A stretch of 44,529 nucleotides of DNA from UBA1447 sp964612185 (GTDB lineage Bacteria; Bacillota; Clostridia; Oscillospirales; Acutalibacteraceae), in the NCBI GenBank assembly GCA_964612185.1, contig CAZTCR010000026.1, positions 1 to 44,529 of the forward strand, given 5' to 3'. The notes below the pieces were generated by a model. The model was given only the letters and a program-made list of their open reading frames with translations, was not told the DNA's origin and ran no database searches. Position 1 is the stretch's first letter. Each line of letters opens with the position of its first letter. Of this stretch, positions 28,101-36,250 are shown piece by piece. The position numbers and the translations under genes are program-made.

Positions 28101-28686
28101 GGTTGACCCGATTATCCTCACCCTTGGCAACCCGATTGATGTTTTGGATGTTTACGCAGGGTTGGAAATTGAGCTTAACACAGACCCGGGCGCAGTTTTT
28201 GATAACATGAATAATGATTTAATCAGGTATGCGCAGCCGCGGCTCAGCCGGATTATTGAAGTGACTTATACCATAGCGAACGCTTCCGGCGACACCGGTA
28301 TGGACACCGCGAAGATAGCCGTGATGGTGAAGAACACGCACCTGTTCGGCGGAGAAACGGTTGCCTACACATCGGATGTTTTCACCACGAAGAATTCGAC
28401 ACCGGCGTTGTTGGAAGACCTTGTGGTCTCCTCCGGCGGCATCTACGCCGCGGGCGAACTGCCGGAAGGGTTCAATTACCGTGTATCCGCACAGGATCAA
28501 AACGGCGGTTACCTGATCGGCAGCGCGGGCAGCGGGGTGGACCTGGCGACATATGCCGGCAAGTATGGCTCCTATATACCGCTTGACGCGGATACAACCG
28601 GAATTGTGATACACTACACCATCGTCAGCGATGTGCAGTGGGGCGTGTTCAAATACTGGAGCAGCCTTGTGGATACGCTCGCGTAA
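13120..28686 (+). CDS. Giant secreted GLUG-repeat / beta-helix surface protein (5188 aa)
   Basis: Exported protein of about 540 kDa. Signal peptide 1-32 (cleavage likely after AKA), then a Thr/Glu/Ser-rich linker (35-95) like a wall-spanning stalk. The rest is a series of modules, each opening with a G-x-G-T-x-x-x-P-Y/F-x-I entry motif and continuing as GLUG-type beta-helix coils (GGIAG-x-N-x-G-x-I-x-N-C-Y-x-x-G). Entry motifs are near residues 120, 1730, 2377, 2987, 4072 and 4633, with related starts near 1075 and 3498. Ig-like spacers occur between modules. There is no LPxTG, membrane tail or S-layer domain at the C-terminus (ends VFKYWSSLVDTLA), so anchoring is unexplained. TTG 13120 follows GGAGGT. 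Probably an adhesin or matrix scaffold of the surrounding surface locus; GLUG repeats occur in adhesins and IgA-protease-like proteins. Confidence 0.9.
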   Translation: MKRQITFRLIAMLLTATLLLTSTGLLTMFAKAEGTTTSPTLVTEGSFAASTQQETTTEAETTTERETSTAVSTSEPETTVAPEITTNPTVTAEGGKLEPKKPTVAVEGGRMSAYPQAQTWVGDGTSTNPYQVSSTAHFLEIQTIVSVSGPDKYFILTSDISLSSVTIGDFTKYASGNYGFNAALISINPFNADNSPTNYFINFDGNNYKIKDLNLTDATQETIAIFGHLSANSVIKNIDFENCAMTLSTQINKVAAIVAVQNKGTIENCTFTGNAGSPTLNMNAVPGEVLSKDEFTFSTGYHYRVGYGVFVGENQGTIQNCYLKDVSMLVNKRSFVGIVAGQNSGTITGINGEGYGLYGISGLKITANSLNDGSDRIGGITGKNRSGATISNCTVYLPGSNSFNSFKYGSKVGGIAGVNEGAVANCYVLGKSTNTSTVSSSIYDILGYSNISGGITGENTGTIISSSAENVGVYLENTQTAVYGGITGTNSGPITSCYASGKQTDNDSLSVSPYYYLGGVAGSVSAGTFLSNCYALVSLSPFATLCGALIGNGAVPAMLDGINPNYWSRSISGWPTQSALNSADNNEIQRGIRALNLAPSASTTISKSMFTHSWGSSSVLITSAFTESSPYISVTEFSSVLQVNTDSFVGQFAKINYNLTITLPVDVGYTGQNPVVQQFAIDTLITESAPADSAIVTRVNPAHISNSGEILLIKNLPYLDYKLVNDITMPTVAPNDWRTTVFSGTLNGNNKTITTGIPIFSRIYGSRDSTVPAEGVPDTDENLAFGYIADLNILLTADVTSGVLGSVISGTLDNVRLSGIDSTIKLFAGSLFANNLGTMINFVRANSYIKQCFTSVNVSVINSSLGNIGGLIGNIDAEKATIDNCGSSATVTSLSGNTAIGGLIGRITTNTAGIVKNSYAGGLIANTNARIVVGAKLSSHILENVYWSKNDTGQAGTEPANNIVLPQDTVNQWLFEQSIGYASNDPSEISIILPAAITAFSSSQVLDFSWTLFDSDIISEIEPSDVIIEDGKLKISYTRDPLSEDDETTQLTLVHIPTGLKARVNLTTQVGLQNIGGYYLIESEGDLQYFSQNQAAFMAENDGDSCNVKLMRDLDMTGFTFDPIGINTTPINEKVRTDFNGIFEGNNKTISNLTISGAGNVALFGYIDGATIQNLTLNGINITATGKNAACLVAEAVNGTLRNITIENSQIQSTYTANEYAYIGGLVGAFQNATTGSASVTEITVNNLTVTAASGCAGAIAGYIYSLATVSISSNINITDLNITGTFNIGGVVGDQLGTVTISGVTIGKSAGGTSLLSGTGYVGGIVGQSTASAATAKINGCTVSGITIVNSAGATATENPTGGIAGAFGGKIGDLAACVVENCVIQGNASGGIVGKIYVIPSTGEDTVISDCIVKGTTGISTYQTTGTIASGGIVGEYSVAGNLYINNCLVQNGVTISKAANAGGIVGRITDDAVKVEITASQSFANIATTHSSGIAGGIIGYTIAEINKILISTCVAGGSVSALKYAGGILGRHQKATASNGTTCISGCYVTASITNAEYKGKILGYNSDVFSEGNIATAITNVVLSTYPQDIASYGFATTNNLTNAANTFADINKPGGNYLHGSADPVDLFDTLPTTIDVTNLPANGFAYYPAAGWVSQNPGKLTVTGYDDPPLPMTVTVSATDTTTVPTGAVAVFKHASFDIKPTGTAEKIAFQVRIPVTSWVPYIWTGSGTAMDPFLIEDKYDLDAIRNNILYDDGSAEYFGGYYEITQDIVFTAADFEPDGEFYNDGKYFIPIDDNVYYYLPFIGTINGNGHTISGLKIKNTSGGTYTGLFEQTGTQSVLLGASYVDVSAEFSNFEIKDAVIEGGPLCTHAGALVAEATDTVFTGIKITDSSISGSTLYAGGIAGYAVNSIVIGLTLPDLTRVPSVISGTSVSVLSDGTAGGIAGRFYGQIGEENEAGYDVRVINPTINGADAGGLVGCNLYLSEDLLSLAVCNALVSGGEVTSANDSGFYAAGGIFGRAIGDGDSVISVTKSKVLGIAVTAKNVAGGVIGLMAINPTFGTIDEGYIVYSNQLLIEDTESYAVVKATEEPNAGNNNRSNAGGLAGSITIALIVKIAGCVAGGSVEARGNAGGVIGQVEYNENLVIPLFGGTIGDTNPAQIEPINSLAAEIVVTADITKSVPAAQAGLVLGDISTALLSTVVAYVTFEPFVNIKYSSFQYTGLMVGNPAIDENNPVNTDIKRTLFDLNKGYADAWTADYRGLRYDNSAEETLTVILDDELEFSGSNILLPKVPAALGYSIVSGDFDNFTDSDGAEFTLDTVTTDVTNLITNYSNISRTLTRTGGEGSGNLIFSYTNGLQVAMNIIAFENIAGLGTSGSPYLISETSHFALLRGFPTKYFRQVDDIAFNPLDFESGGAYYNNGSLWQPIQGISGSVFFTGNYDGQGKTITGLKINRPLENYIGFFSKLGVGAQVYNLVLNTAAVTGQSYVGVLAGEVRSSGIQTAISGITVNNCTVTSTTLGANGNEIYAGGLVGSEISDLPAPTQAGISDCHVNSTAVTTANSYFTNAGGIAATAQRIENCTVDNVTVTAGIYAAGIVARTSVTVAGETNPVLVKNCGITGSNGISQIKSTLNFGNTAAAGVFAYLSKNQIQLTLEGCSISSLAFVNSAGGAAGGIMGVVNGPADTSTPLDVTIIDSESYAVVTAANEAGGVLAAIKGKNIILANIRVEGCVGGGNVESTGTETDAVGGIIGSVNCDTDTFTTGYSPTPSALIKDCISSAMLTYTRSEYAGKLVGNCESININAVNAIDEGDYSTVFSNNYISSYPQDDVKPFGDGTMSSSQQLGSSIIDLMKYEEATDVIIESFTVKNILDEENTYNPIAIATYGVPSVTTSFKASIKIKSGNLPVQLAAAQPFAVGNYRELHINRVSSTTSAAVNWNVSDSGMGNELNISVTPAAKQAGYIEVDLGSGITISIPLITYKINGTGTQAKPFEISETEHLTLMYYLNRANFKLINNITITLADYAAGVDNPDPIPDIPAGVLYNKDYVGFMPIGSETKPFGGTLNGQNHVISGLYSNNSEKNYIGFFGNVSSTAVLSNIHIELTSNTQSSLGGILGRQYVGGLAGYCAAAATVTNCSVAFGQVAGRLTVGGLIGQSSSSVSKCFTACDVLAVGQDDNNPGEAGGLIGHAVNATSDAVMNISNSFASGSVFSGWKNAGGLIGRVNFQGQTLNSALNLSDSFFTGNIKSGDPLNSAQTILIGSGKEAGTAINGNRLYVAGTNVAFNSLLLPFTTLPGDKNNIYFDKSVLGLTETSGALTTDELTSGVPDGFAFTGSPWSASADSYPRLLMADSYSNAFCAIATVPLITHAKDKESSNLAQGLVFQAKVPALVNEYPITLQSSKLDTSDTETYDMAMDSHLTGNGTDRRVDMLFGPADSGMVTIYRNIFKQNSFPAAGNLTLYKVENSELWYDFRAPVVTLSTTINGIQVARRMKVPLANAADNYYIATERQLRALQGNDNAAAGTKFRYLRGALGEWNDVVQLTADIDLRGNMNMNGEFDPISGFLGTFKGNEFTISNLKINKPTSNNIGLFNMFNSITTQNVTVEYLNIKDCWINGNVNVGSLVGYMNQKAIIRDCTVSRSDSAGSYVAGESIVGGLTGYSQGIIQRSRCAVDVSGKNTVGGFAGLVENTTAETSNSSSTGSVSASVSAIVDTNFGIGGFIGRVSNGAKVELCFATGNVEVSTFNAFENSTWNIGVGGFIGIISGTNASVGKCFSSGSVRALDINELKNGAITFGVGGFAGISEAAFSNCYTSSSVYAQFTGAVLGSSGNIVAAGVGGFVGTTKATISNAYSSGSVLRDVQIAPVNNGYTYFENAVGGVIGTTAGIPNSNANLYFDLWNNSIDGLQTIGGVPDAAFVTSLTTDQFLKAPPDTNVLKFSDNIWSFNNGAYPCLTELVASGVDEYIRYPAVLSVVSATIDKRDDSARAGNGITMAITTPNSMTVSSETYQLDWTIAGDSDVNFIETTDGTVSKLIPIRTANASQLLSLIAVIKGNEKYGSRRFDRPCAEMLGTQERPYLVSNKSDLQHIGLPEIGEQPGNYGDPGVYYNATGFENFYNTWYSPITITGGVCTNVPGKVYFRLLSDIDMRLDVNYFYQDDKVQAVVVDDDTNYDDDNHYIGNLSPGLPPVPVEYETGISFQGISFEGNDYSIDNFKSNRPFLYGVSALSDIRDVSFNNLDINTNNTAEVDDGTALVRYNFGIIDGCMINSGSITGGNNVAGIVAFNYATYSSDPLSPNYLHQLTNSTVNADITGKSDVGGIAAKNIKVDDFMGLGIAYTGQITNSAFTGGTITVTQSAAAAANAGGIAGENSGIISNSFSMGSIISAAGADVIGGLVGVNAGTGVINAAYSRTNVSGGNNIGGFAGTNAGAITNAYSAGRVTVDPGATQTGIFCGTNTGTLTDAFADKAMAGKSTYALLADATATDCLLNMSCFDPLGTADEAFTNTGTAYPQLAAIRALDDGYGAIYIPQKYALLIGYSVMSSAAVNTKYSQYIDTLPLNTANPVSVITPESWMDNVSWATTDASIISAAGTTGSTGGTATLTASSRINASNGKKYDVTMPISVTTDQPNPNFSGGIGKGTSPASPYQINSAGSFDALSYYGPDADISYVLTGDVNYAGGRPATSIKEFDGHLDGQKFTVYDVTVDNNSGLFGHLNNGSTITNLGLVGAKNNTTNPPDGYIGLLAGHAQGAIITNCYAIGEINTDAAVMGGLVGLANANTAITGCMTSGKVVNTSADAAALTGGMAGSADTATVTGCLSTAYVLGDGVVGGIVGEAVNSASITNCTFAGMAMDTALAQGASVPAITSIGNIAGRIIDGYTTDEPPVPIITTISGCAYDKQITLLNDANAAAKFTAELAPGTTYTLPAELAGGSVKFAAGVAFGAMPVRFMLGTAAGSMSGFSSIRLPGNIAGDTITPREIPQNSATYLTAAGVDPIILTLGNPIDVLDVYAGLEIELNTDPGAVFDNMNNDLIRYAQPRLSRIIEVTYTIANASGDTGMDTAKIAVMVKNTHLFGGETVAYTSDVFTTKNSTPALLEDLVVSSGGIYAAGELPEGFNYRVSAQDQNGGYLIGSAGSGVDLATYAGKYGSYIPLDADTTGIVIHYTIVSDVQWGVFKYWSSLVDTLA

Positions 28687-28712
28687 CAATCAAAAAAGGA
28701 GGGTTGTCGGTT

Positions 28713-29399
28713 TTGGAAAAGAAAAAAGTAATGACCTTAGCGGAGGCTAAAAGGAATATGATAAAATCCGGCCTGTTCGCAGGAGCGGCAATCCTTGTTT
28801 TAATCTTTGCTACACTGGCATGGTTTTCTGCCGGTTCTAAAGCTGCAGTGGAGGAGATATCAGCCAATGTGGAATCAAGCGATGTACTTATTGCGAACTT
28901 CTATAGATATGAAGATGTCAACAAAGACAATGTTATTGGCAACGATCCTACCGGCGGTTGGATTGGTGTTGATTCGGGAGAAAACATAAACACCGGCGCA
29001 ATGGTACCGGGTCAAAAGTCTTATTATAAAGTAGTAGTGCGTTCAACCTATCCGAACCTGAAAATCGACTTTAACAATATCGTATTTGCGGGTATACCCT
29101 TGGGCGGTGACATGGCTTTACTGACCGAATACCTGCAAAAAATGAATGTTGAAATCAGGTCGGTCGATGGTGCTGAGTCACCGATTGGTACAACTGTTTC
29201 AAGTCCATTAAACACTTTGCTGGGCAGTTCACTTGTAAACGGGATGAGTAAAACTGTTTTCAATGTGGATATATCTTCTCATCAAAACGAGGAAATCACA
29301 ATTTACTATACACTTGCAATGTCCGAAGGGCTCGAGGAAACTGATTTGGCACAAGGCTTTAATATCAGCATTGGCGAAGTCAGGGTTGTTCATAGTTAA
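28713..29399 (+). CDS. SipW-type signal peptide protein 2 (TasA/CalY-like)
   Basis: 228 residues. Basic N-terminus (EKKKVMTLAEAKRNMIK), hydrophobic segment, then FATLAWFSAGS, an AWF-type cleavage site around residues 31-36. The mature domain is beta-rich (KSYYKVVVRSTYPNLKIDFN; late EEITIYYTLAMSEG strand), the TasA/camelysin arrangement. Start TTG 28713 is supported by AAAAAGGAGGG; the frame continues upstream into the end of the giant gene but without a ribosome site. Its own signal peptidase gene follows 23 bases later, so they form a substrate-enzyme pair. Confidence 0.82.
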   Translation: MEKKKVMTLAEAKRNMIKSGLFAGAAILVLIFATLAWFSAGSKAAVEEISANVESSDVLIANFYRYEDVNKDNVIGNDPTGGWIGVDSGENINTGAMVPGQKSYYKVVVRSTYPNLKIDFNNIVFAGIPLGGDMALLTEYLQKMNVEIRSVDGAESPIGTTVSSPLNTLLGSSLVNGMSKTVFNVDISSHQNEEITIYYTLAMSEGLEETDLAQGFNISIGEVRVVHS

Positions 29400-29422
29400 C
29401 CCCGGAACAAATAACAACGGTG

Positions 29423-30025
29423 ATGAAATTGCGCATTAAACTTTTTCTATCCTCCGCTTCAACAGTTTTTATATTTCTGGTTTTCATTGCCGGTCTGTTT
29501 GTTTTTGCCACAGCCATCGCGACCGGGGGAGATGGCGTGCAGAGTATTTTTGGATACAGTTTTTTAAGTATCAGCACGCCGAGCATGGAACCGGTTTATC
29601 CGGTTGGTACGGTGGTTCTTACGCGCAAAGCAGACCCCAATGCTTTAAAAACTGGCGATGTAATCAGCTTTTATTCACAAGACCCGGTTATTCAGAACCT
29701 CCCCAATACACACAGAATTATTGCAATTGAAAAAATGCCTGACAGCAAACTACAGTTCGTCACGAAAGGCGATAACAACGCTGCACCGGACAGTTATCTT
29801 GTAAAGAGTGACAGGATCATCGGCGTAGTAACCGGTTCGGTTAAATCCGTAGGCAAGGTCATCAATTTGTTGAAAAACCGGTATATTTTATTTGTTGTTT
29901 TCATTATCCCGCTTCTAATCATAGTAGTTATTGAAGTGGCAAACATTGGGAAAATAGTGAATAGAAAATATGACAAAATCGAGAATAACCCTCCCGATAA
30001 AGATAACACCGAGGTAAAACCATGA
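29423..30025 (+). CDS. sipW: SipW/ER-type signal peptidase I (second copy)
   Basis: 200 residues with the same plan as the first peptidase but without the long tail: membrane segment about 12-34, Ser54 in STPSMEP, His97 in NTHRII, GDNNAAPDS, and a second membrane segment about 152-172. Ser-His chemistry marks it as ER/SipW type. ATG 29423 is taken; a GTG at 29420 is equally in frame. The stop overlaps the start of the next substrate gene (ATGA), so enzyme and substrate are translationally coupled. Confidence 0.9.
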   Translation: MKLRIKLFLSSASTVFIFLVFIAGLFVFATAIATGGDGVQSIFGYSFLSISTPSMEPVYPVGTVVLTRKADPNALKTGDVISFYSQDPVIQNLPNTHRIIAIEKMPDSKLQFVTKGDNNAAPDSYLVKSDRIIGVVTGSVKSVGKVINLLKNRYILFVVFIIPLLIIVVIEVANIGKIVNRKYDKIENNPPDKDNTEVKP

Positions 30026-30699
30026 AAAAAAAGGTTTTGGCACTAATAATTATTCTGACTGCTGTGGTGTCGTTGCTCCTGCTGGGCAATTCATTCGGCT
30101 GGTTTCTTACCAGCGGCGGAGATGAACAGTTGTTTAGGGCACAGACGATTGACTACGGCGATATGGACATTTCCCTCGTCGGCGGCTGTCAAATACGCCC
30201 GGTGTATACCAACATAACAGACCCAACAAACCCTGTGGAGTATGCAGCGCCCGGCGCGAATATGATTCATATCGAGCAGAGCGAGAATGTCTGGGTGCCC
30301 GGTCCCCTTACGATGCTCAACAAGTCCACAATCCTGACAAACCTACGGGTGCATATCGAGTATTCCTGCTGGAATGCGACATTGAATAAGTTAGAACTGA
30401 AGGTTTACTCCCCAAGCCAGAAGACCGACTTTTCCGTTGATTTTGCCGTTGCGACTGACTGGGTGTATGATGCCGGCACAGAATGCTGGAATTATGTGCC
30501 CGGCGGAAACCCAATTCCTTCCGCAACCGATTTAGTAAACGGAGATGAGATTGTTTTAATCAAAAGCATGGGTTACAGTGCCGCGCTTTTACCGGGCAAC
30601 AAATATGAGACTTTGCCCGTGACGGTCAAACTGAAGGTAGAGGCCAAGCAGGCGGAATATGCGACATGGCAACAGATATACGATGATGAATCGCCATAA
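30022..30699 (+). CDS. SipW-type signal peptide protein 3
   Basis: 225 residues. KKK, hydrophobic segment, and NSFGWFLTSGG near 23-33, a variant of the AWF cleavage motif. The mature domain has NKSTILTNLRVHIEYSC and a C-terminal PVTVKLKVEAKQ strand, the beta-sandwich pattern of TasA-like proteins. GAGGT precedes ATG 30022, which overlaps the stop of the upstream peptidase by four bases. Likely minor subunit or cap; function not known. Confidence 0.78.
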   Translation: MKKKVLALIIILTAVVSLLLLGNSFGWFLTSGGDEQLFRAQTIDYGDMDISLVGGCQIRPVYTNITDPTNPVEYAAPGANMIHIEQSENVWVPGPLTMLNKSTILTNLRVHIEYSCWNATLNKLELKVYSPSQKTDFSVDFAVATDWVYDAGTECWNYVPGGNPIPSATDLVNGDEIVLIKSMGYSAALLPGNKYETLPVTVKLKVEAKQAEYATWQQIYDDESP

Positions 30700-30743
30700 A
30701 ATGATAATTATTTGGTTTGGAACAGAAAGCCGGGTGACCGGAT

Positions 30744-31256
30744 ATGAATAGAAAAAGACTTCTCAACCTTCTGCTTGCCTGCTTTACGGCAATAACAATA
30801 CTGCTCGCCGGATTTATCGGATTTTTAACCTTCACTCACACCAAAGTGTTCACGGTGCAAAGCGGCAGTATGAGCCCCGCGTTTAACAAGGGCGACGCCG
30901 TTTTTACAAGGCCCGTCAACACCGCCGATTTACAGGCAGGCGATATTATTACCGTGAAAACGCCGGATGGCAGCAGGCATTTTACACACCGGGTTACACG
31001 CGTGGAACCGGACAAAAATCTGGTTTACACCAAAGGCGACGCCAATAGAAGCGATGACCCGATGCCCGCGGATATGTCCCTGGTTGCGGGTAAAGTGTGG
31101 ATAAGCATCCCTTACCTGGGCTTCCTTTCCTCCGCGGTGCAAAGCAGGACATTTCTAATTGCGCTGGCGATTTTAGTGATATTGATTGCGGGAACGCGCA
31201 TGGCGCTTGGGGCGCGAAAGAATAGAGACGGAGGTGGCACGGATGCCGCGAAATAA
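30744..31256 (+). CDS. sipW: SipW/ER-type signal peptidase I (third copy)
   Basis: 170 residues, the shortest of the three. Membrane segment about 8-30, Ser42 in QSGSMSP, His82 in FTHRVT, TKGDANRSDDP, and a second membrane segment about 132-155, ending in a short basic tail. All ER-type hallmarks are present. A CCGG-GTGA-CCGG mini-hairpin sits just before ATG 30744 and there is no strong AGGAGG, suggesting modest or coupled translation. It overlaps the next substrate gene by 14 bases. Confidence 0.9.
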   Translation: MNRKRLLNLLLACFTAITILLAGFIGFLTFTHTKVFTVQSGSMSPAFNKGDAVFTRPVNTADLQAGDIITVKTPDGSRHFTHRVTRVEPDKNLVYTKGDANRSDDPMPADMSLVAGKVWISIPYLGFLSSAVQSRTFLIALAILVILIAGTRMALGARKNRDGGGTDAAK

Positions 31257-32004
31257 GAGCAAAAAAATATTCACGGCGGCGGTCAGTCTGCTGTTCGCGC
31301 TGTGCGTGGCTTACTTTGCCGTTTTGCCGCCGACCTCCGCGTGGTTTTATGTGAGCCTGTATGACGACAGCAAGTCTTTTACATTTGGTACCTTTGACTT
31401 TGATGTGCCTGTTGAATATTATGCCCATCAAGACATTGATTTGCCTGCGGCGACAAAGCTCGAAGACCCGGCCGAGTCCGTTGCGTTTAACGAGGCAATG
31501 CGAATTGAAACCATTAGCGCTATAAACGACGGCACACTGCCCGTGCGTGTTTATTTAACGGTGAGCGGGAACAGGGGCACACCACAGAGCCTGCACTATT
31601 TTATGTACCTTGATACCGATTATGATACCGCCGCGGACGCCGCAAGCGAGAACGAAACTACATCGTTGATGGATGTCATACGCACCAGGAAGAACAAGTC
31701 TACGGGGCTGGCTGCCAATATTATTACCAACGGTAACTTCGTTACGACTTATGACGCACTCAATGCCTTTAACGACCGCGATGATGTTGCGGGTGTCAGC
31801 TATGAGGGCAACTATGTGGTTATTCCGCCAAAAAAAACCACCGACATTCATATCGCTTTTTGGGCAGATTATAATCGGGTGGGGGATACGTTGAAGGTTA
31901 CAACCGATGTTGATGAGCATTATACCTACGACAATATTCAAATCAAACTCATTGCCGGCCAGGATACAGACGGCTGGTACTATGACGGGACGATTCATTC
32001 ATAA
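31243..32004 (+). CDS. SipW-type signal peptide protein 4
   Basis: 253 residues. Start ATG 31243 is preceded by GGAGGTGG, so translation begins inside the end of the third peptidase gene; the open frame further upstream is the peptidase in another frame. Basic N-terminus PRNKSKK, hydrophobic segment, and PPTSAWFYVS near 27-36. The mature domain begins with FTFGTFDFDVPVEYY and ends with DNIQIKLIAGQDTDGWYYDG, beta-rich. Probable fibre subunit paired with the peptidase at 30744. Confidence 0.8.
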   Translation: MPRNKSKKIFTAAVSLLFALCVAYFAVLPPTSAWFYVSLYDDSKSFTFGTFDFDVPVEYYAHQDIDLPAATKLEDPAESVAFNEAMRIETISAINDGTLPVRVYLTVSGNRGTPQSLHYFMYLDTDYDTAADAASENETTSLMDVIRTRKNKSTGLAANIITNGNFVTTYDALNAFNDRDDVAGVSYEGNYVVIPPKKTTDIHIAFWADYNRVGDTLKVTTDVDEHYTYDNIQIKLIAGQDTDGWYYDGTIHS

Positions 32005-32028
32005 TAACCACAAGGGGAGGCGGAAGAT

Positions 32029-32712
32029 ATGAATAAAGCGAAACTGCGCAGACCGCCGACCGCGGTGTTAATTGCGATAATAGCCGTTGTTGTCTTGGTG
32101 GGCACTACGGTCGCTTGGCTGACGTTTGGGGAAGCTATTACGACCCGTGTTTACAGCTTGTCCAATTTTAACGCTTATGCCGAAGTTTATTTCGAAGGCG
32201 GCACGAACCCGCCGGAAACCTACCGCAATTTAGACGGGTCCGTCAGTGTTGATTTAACGAACAGCTCGGCTGAAAACTATATCGGCAAAATTCGCGTTGA
32301 TGTCTATTACAAAGGCAGAGGCTCGGCTTATGTTCGGCTCAAGACCATCCAACAGTGGCAGGAGAATACTCCAACTCCTCCGGAAACGAACAAAAGAATA
32401 CTTCAGGTAAACAATGCGATACCCTACACCATCGCAAAACCATACCTGTCAACAGATTCCGGCAATCAGGAAAAATGGTTCGACAACCGTGCTGATGATT
32501 ATTGCCTTTACTATGCAACACGGCTGACAGCTGTTAACGAAAGCTATACGCTTGCAGCGGATGCGAAAGTAATCACCGGGGTCAATATAGACCAGCTAAA
32601 CGCGATAAAACCGGACAATGCCACACTCAAAATCGGTTTTACCCTCGAAGCAGTTCAGGTCAACCGTTACCCGCAGTTCTGGGGCTTGGAATCACTGCCG
32701 TGGCTTGACTGA
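32029..32712 (+). CDS. SipW-type signal peptide protein 5
   Basis: 227 residues. KAKLRR, hydrophobic segment, GTTVAWLTFGE near 25-35 (AW-x-T form of the cleavage motif). The ectodomain contains ENYIGKIRVDVYYKGRGSAY and a late TLKIGFTLEAVQ strand. AAGGGGAGG lies upstream of ATG 32029. It sits between a paired substrate and the two bitopic proteins, so it may be the subunit that contacts the anchor. Sequence similarity to the other substrates is limited to the leader and overall strand pattern. Confidence 0.78.
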   Translation: MNKAKLRRPPTAVLIAIIAVVVLVGTTVAWLTFGEAITTRVYSLSNFNAYAEVYFEGGTNPPETYRNLDGSVSVDLTNSSAENYIGKIRVDVYYKGRGSAYVRLKTIQQWQENTPTPPETNKRILQVNNAIPYTIAKPYLSTDSGNQEKWFDNRADDYCLYYATRLTAVNESYTLAADAKVITGVNIDQLNAIKPDNATLKIGFTLEAVQVNRYPQFWGLESLPWLD

Positions 32713-32736
32713 TCACTGCCGGATAGGAGAAAGCGA

Positions 32737-35031
<2,295 letters not shown>

Positions 35032-35572
35032 TCAACCCGGCAAGTTCAAGGCCGCGGTGCTTAAAAATAAAATCATTCTGATTTCCGTGACGGCATGCAT
35101 CTTGTTGATTTTGCTTGCCGTCATCTTGGCAAGGGTCGGTTTATTTGATATGATCGGCGGCATGTTTGTACCCGCGGGCGAAGTGCAGGTTGGGATGATA
35201 CCCATCAGCGACGGCCTTGACGATGTGCAGAATGTCCCCAAGGGGGAGGTCCGCTACCGGATTAACAAAACCGTTACCTTCAGCGACCGCTTCGCCCAGG
35301 GCGACATCATGCTGGAAAACCCGAAAGCCTGCGAGTTCGATTTAGAATTTACCTTTTATACCATGGACAGTGTGCTGATTTACGATTCCCCGGTATTGAA
35401 ACCCGGCGAATACATTTTTAAAGATAAACTGAAAAAGAAACTGAAAAAGGGCGATTATGAGTGCGTGTACAAAGTGGTCGCGTATGACGCCAACGGCATC
35501 CGCGCCGGGGAAACGGGCGGATACCTGACCATTACTGTTGAAAACTGACCCTGACGGAGCAAGAGGGTGCCT

Positions 35573-36250
35573 ATGTCCGTACAATCGGAGTTAAAACAAT
35601 TTCTTTTAAACCTCGGCGTCACAGATGTCGGCTTCACGCGTATTGAAGACGGTGACTTCGGCGATTTGAAAAGTGCCTTAAGCATCGTCGTTAAACTGTC
35701 CGATGCTGTCATAGAGGAAGTCGACCTTGCGCCGACGCATACCTATTTCAGCCATTACCGGGCGGTCAATGCTTTTATTGACCGTGTGCTGCTGGATGCC
35801 GGTATGTTTTTGGAGCGGGCGGGTTACCGCTATATTCCCGTCGCCGCCTCGCAAAGCATCAATGACCGGGGCTGGAATTTTAACGGCCGGTATTCGCACA
35901 AAAAAATCGCCTGCCTCGCGGGGCTTGGCAGCGTGGGTAAAAATTCGCTGTTCCTGCATAAAACCTACGGCGCCCGGGTGCGGTTGGGCACGCTTGTCAC
36001 CGACTGCCCGTTTGAGGCGGAAGAACATACGGTTGTTTCGCCCTGCAAAAATTGCCGGCTTTGCGTGGATGCCTGCCCGGCAAAAGCCATCAGGGGCGGG
36101 GAATGGACGCTTGACACCAAGCGGGAAGATATTTTTGACCCCGAAAAATGCAGTGATTACATGAAAAACGCCTTTAAGGACATCGGCCGCGGCGCGGTGT
36201 GCGGCATTTGCATTGCCGTTTGTCCGTTCAGCAATAAAAGAAAGTCGTAG
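35573..36250 (+). CDS. QueG-related double [4Fe-4S] protein
   Basis: 225 residues. The C-terminal half has two ferredoxin-type clusters: C158-x2-C161-x2-C164-x3-CP and C210-x2-C213-x3-CP. Upstream, IACLAGLGSVGKNSLFLHKTYGARVRLGTLVTD is split over the region that in epoxyqueuosine reductases (QueG) contacts cobalamin (A-x-x-A-G-L-G-x-x-G-K-N). It is shorter than QueG (about 310-380) because the C-terminal HEAT part is absent, so an epoxyqueuosine role is uncertain; short QueG-like ferredoxins of unknown role are common in Clostridia. ATG 35573 follows AAGAGGG. The stop codon TAG is the second to fourth base of a GTAGGG palindromic element. Confidence 0.8.
   Translation: MSVQSELKQFLLNLGVTDVGFTRIEDGDFGDLKSALSIVVKLSDAVIEEVDLAPTHTYFSHYRAVNAFIDRVLLDAGMFLERAGYRYIPVAASQSINDRGWNFNGRYSHKKIACLAGLGSVGKNSLFLHKTYGARVRLGTLVTDCPFEAEEHTVVSPCKNCRLCVDACPAKAIRGGEWTLDTKREDIFDPEKCSDYMKNAFKDIGRGAVCGICIAVCPFSNKRKS

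Noticed and set aside
13120..28686. CRISPR-like or tandem DNA repeat array suggested by recurring short words
   Set aside because: The words are codons of GLUG beta-helix coils in one continuous frame; spacing and sequence vary and no direct repeats with unique spacers exist.
13120..28686. Assembly artefact or fused genes for the giant frame
   Set aside because: No internal stop, signal peptide or ribosome site plus start that would split it; module boundaries are internal and in frame. A collapsed or expanded repeat cannot be excluded.
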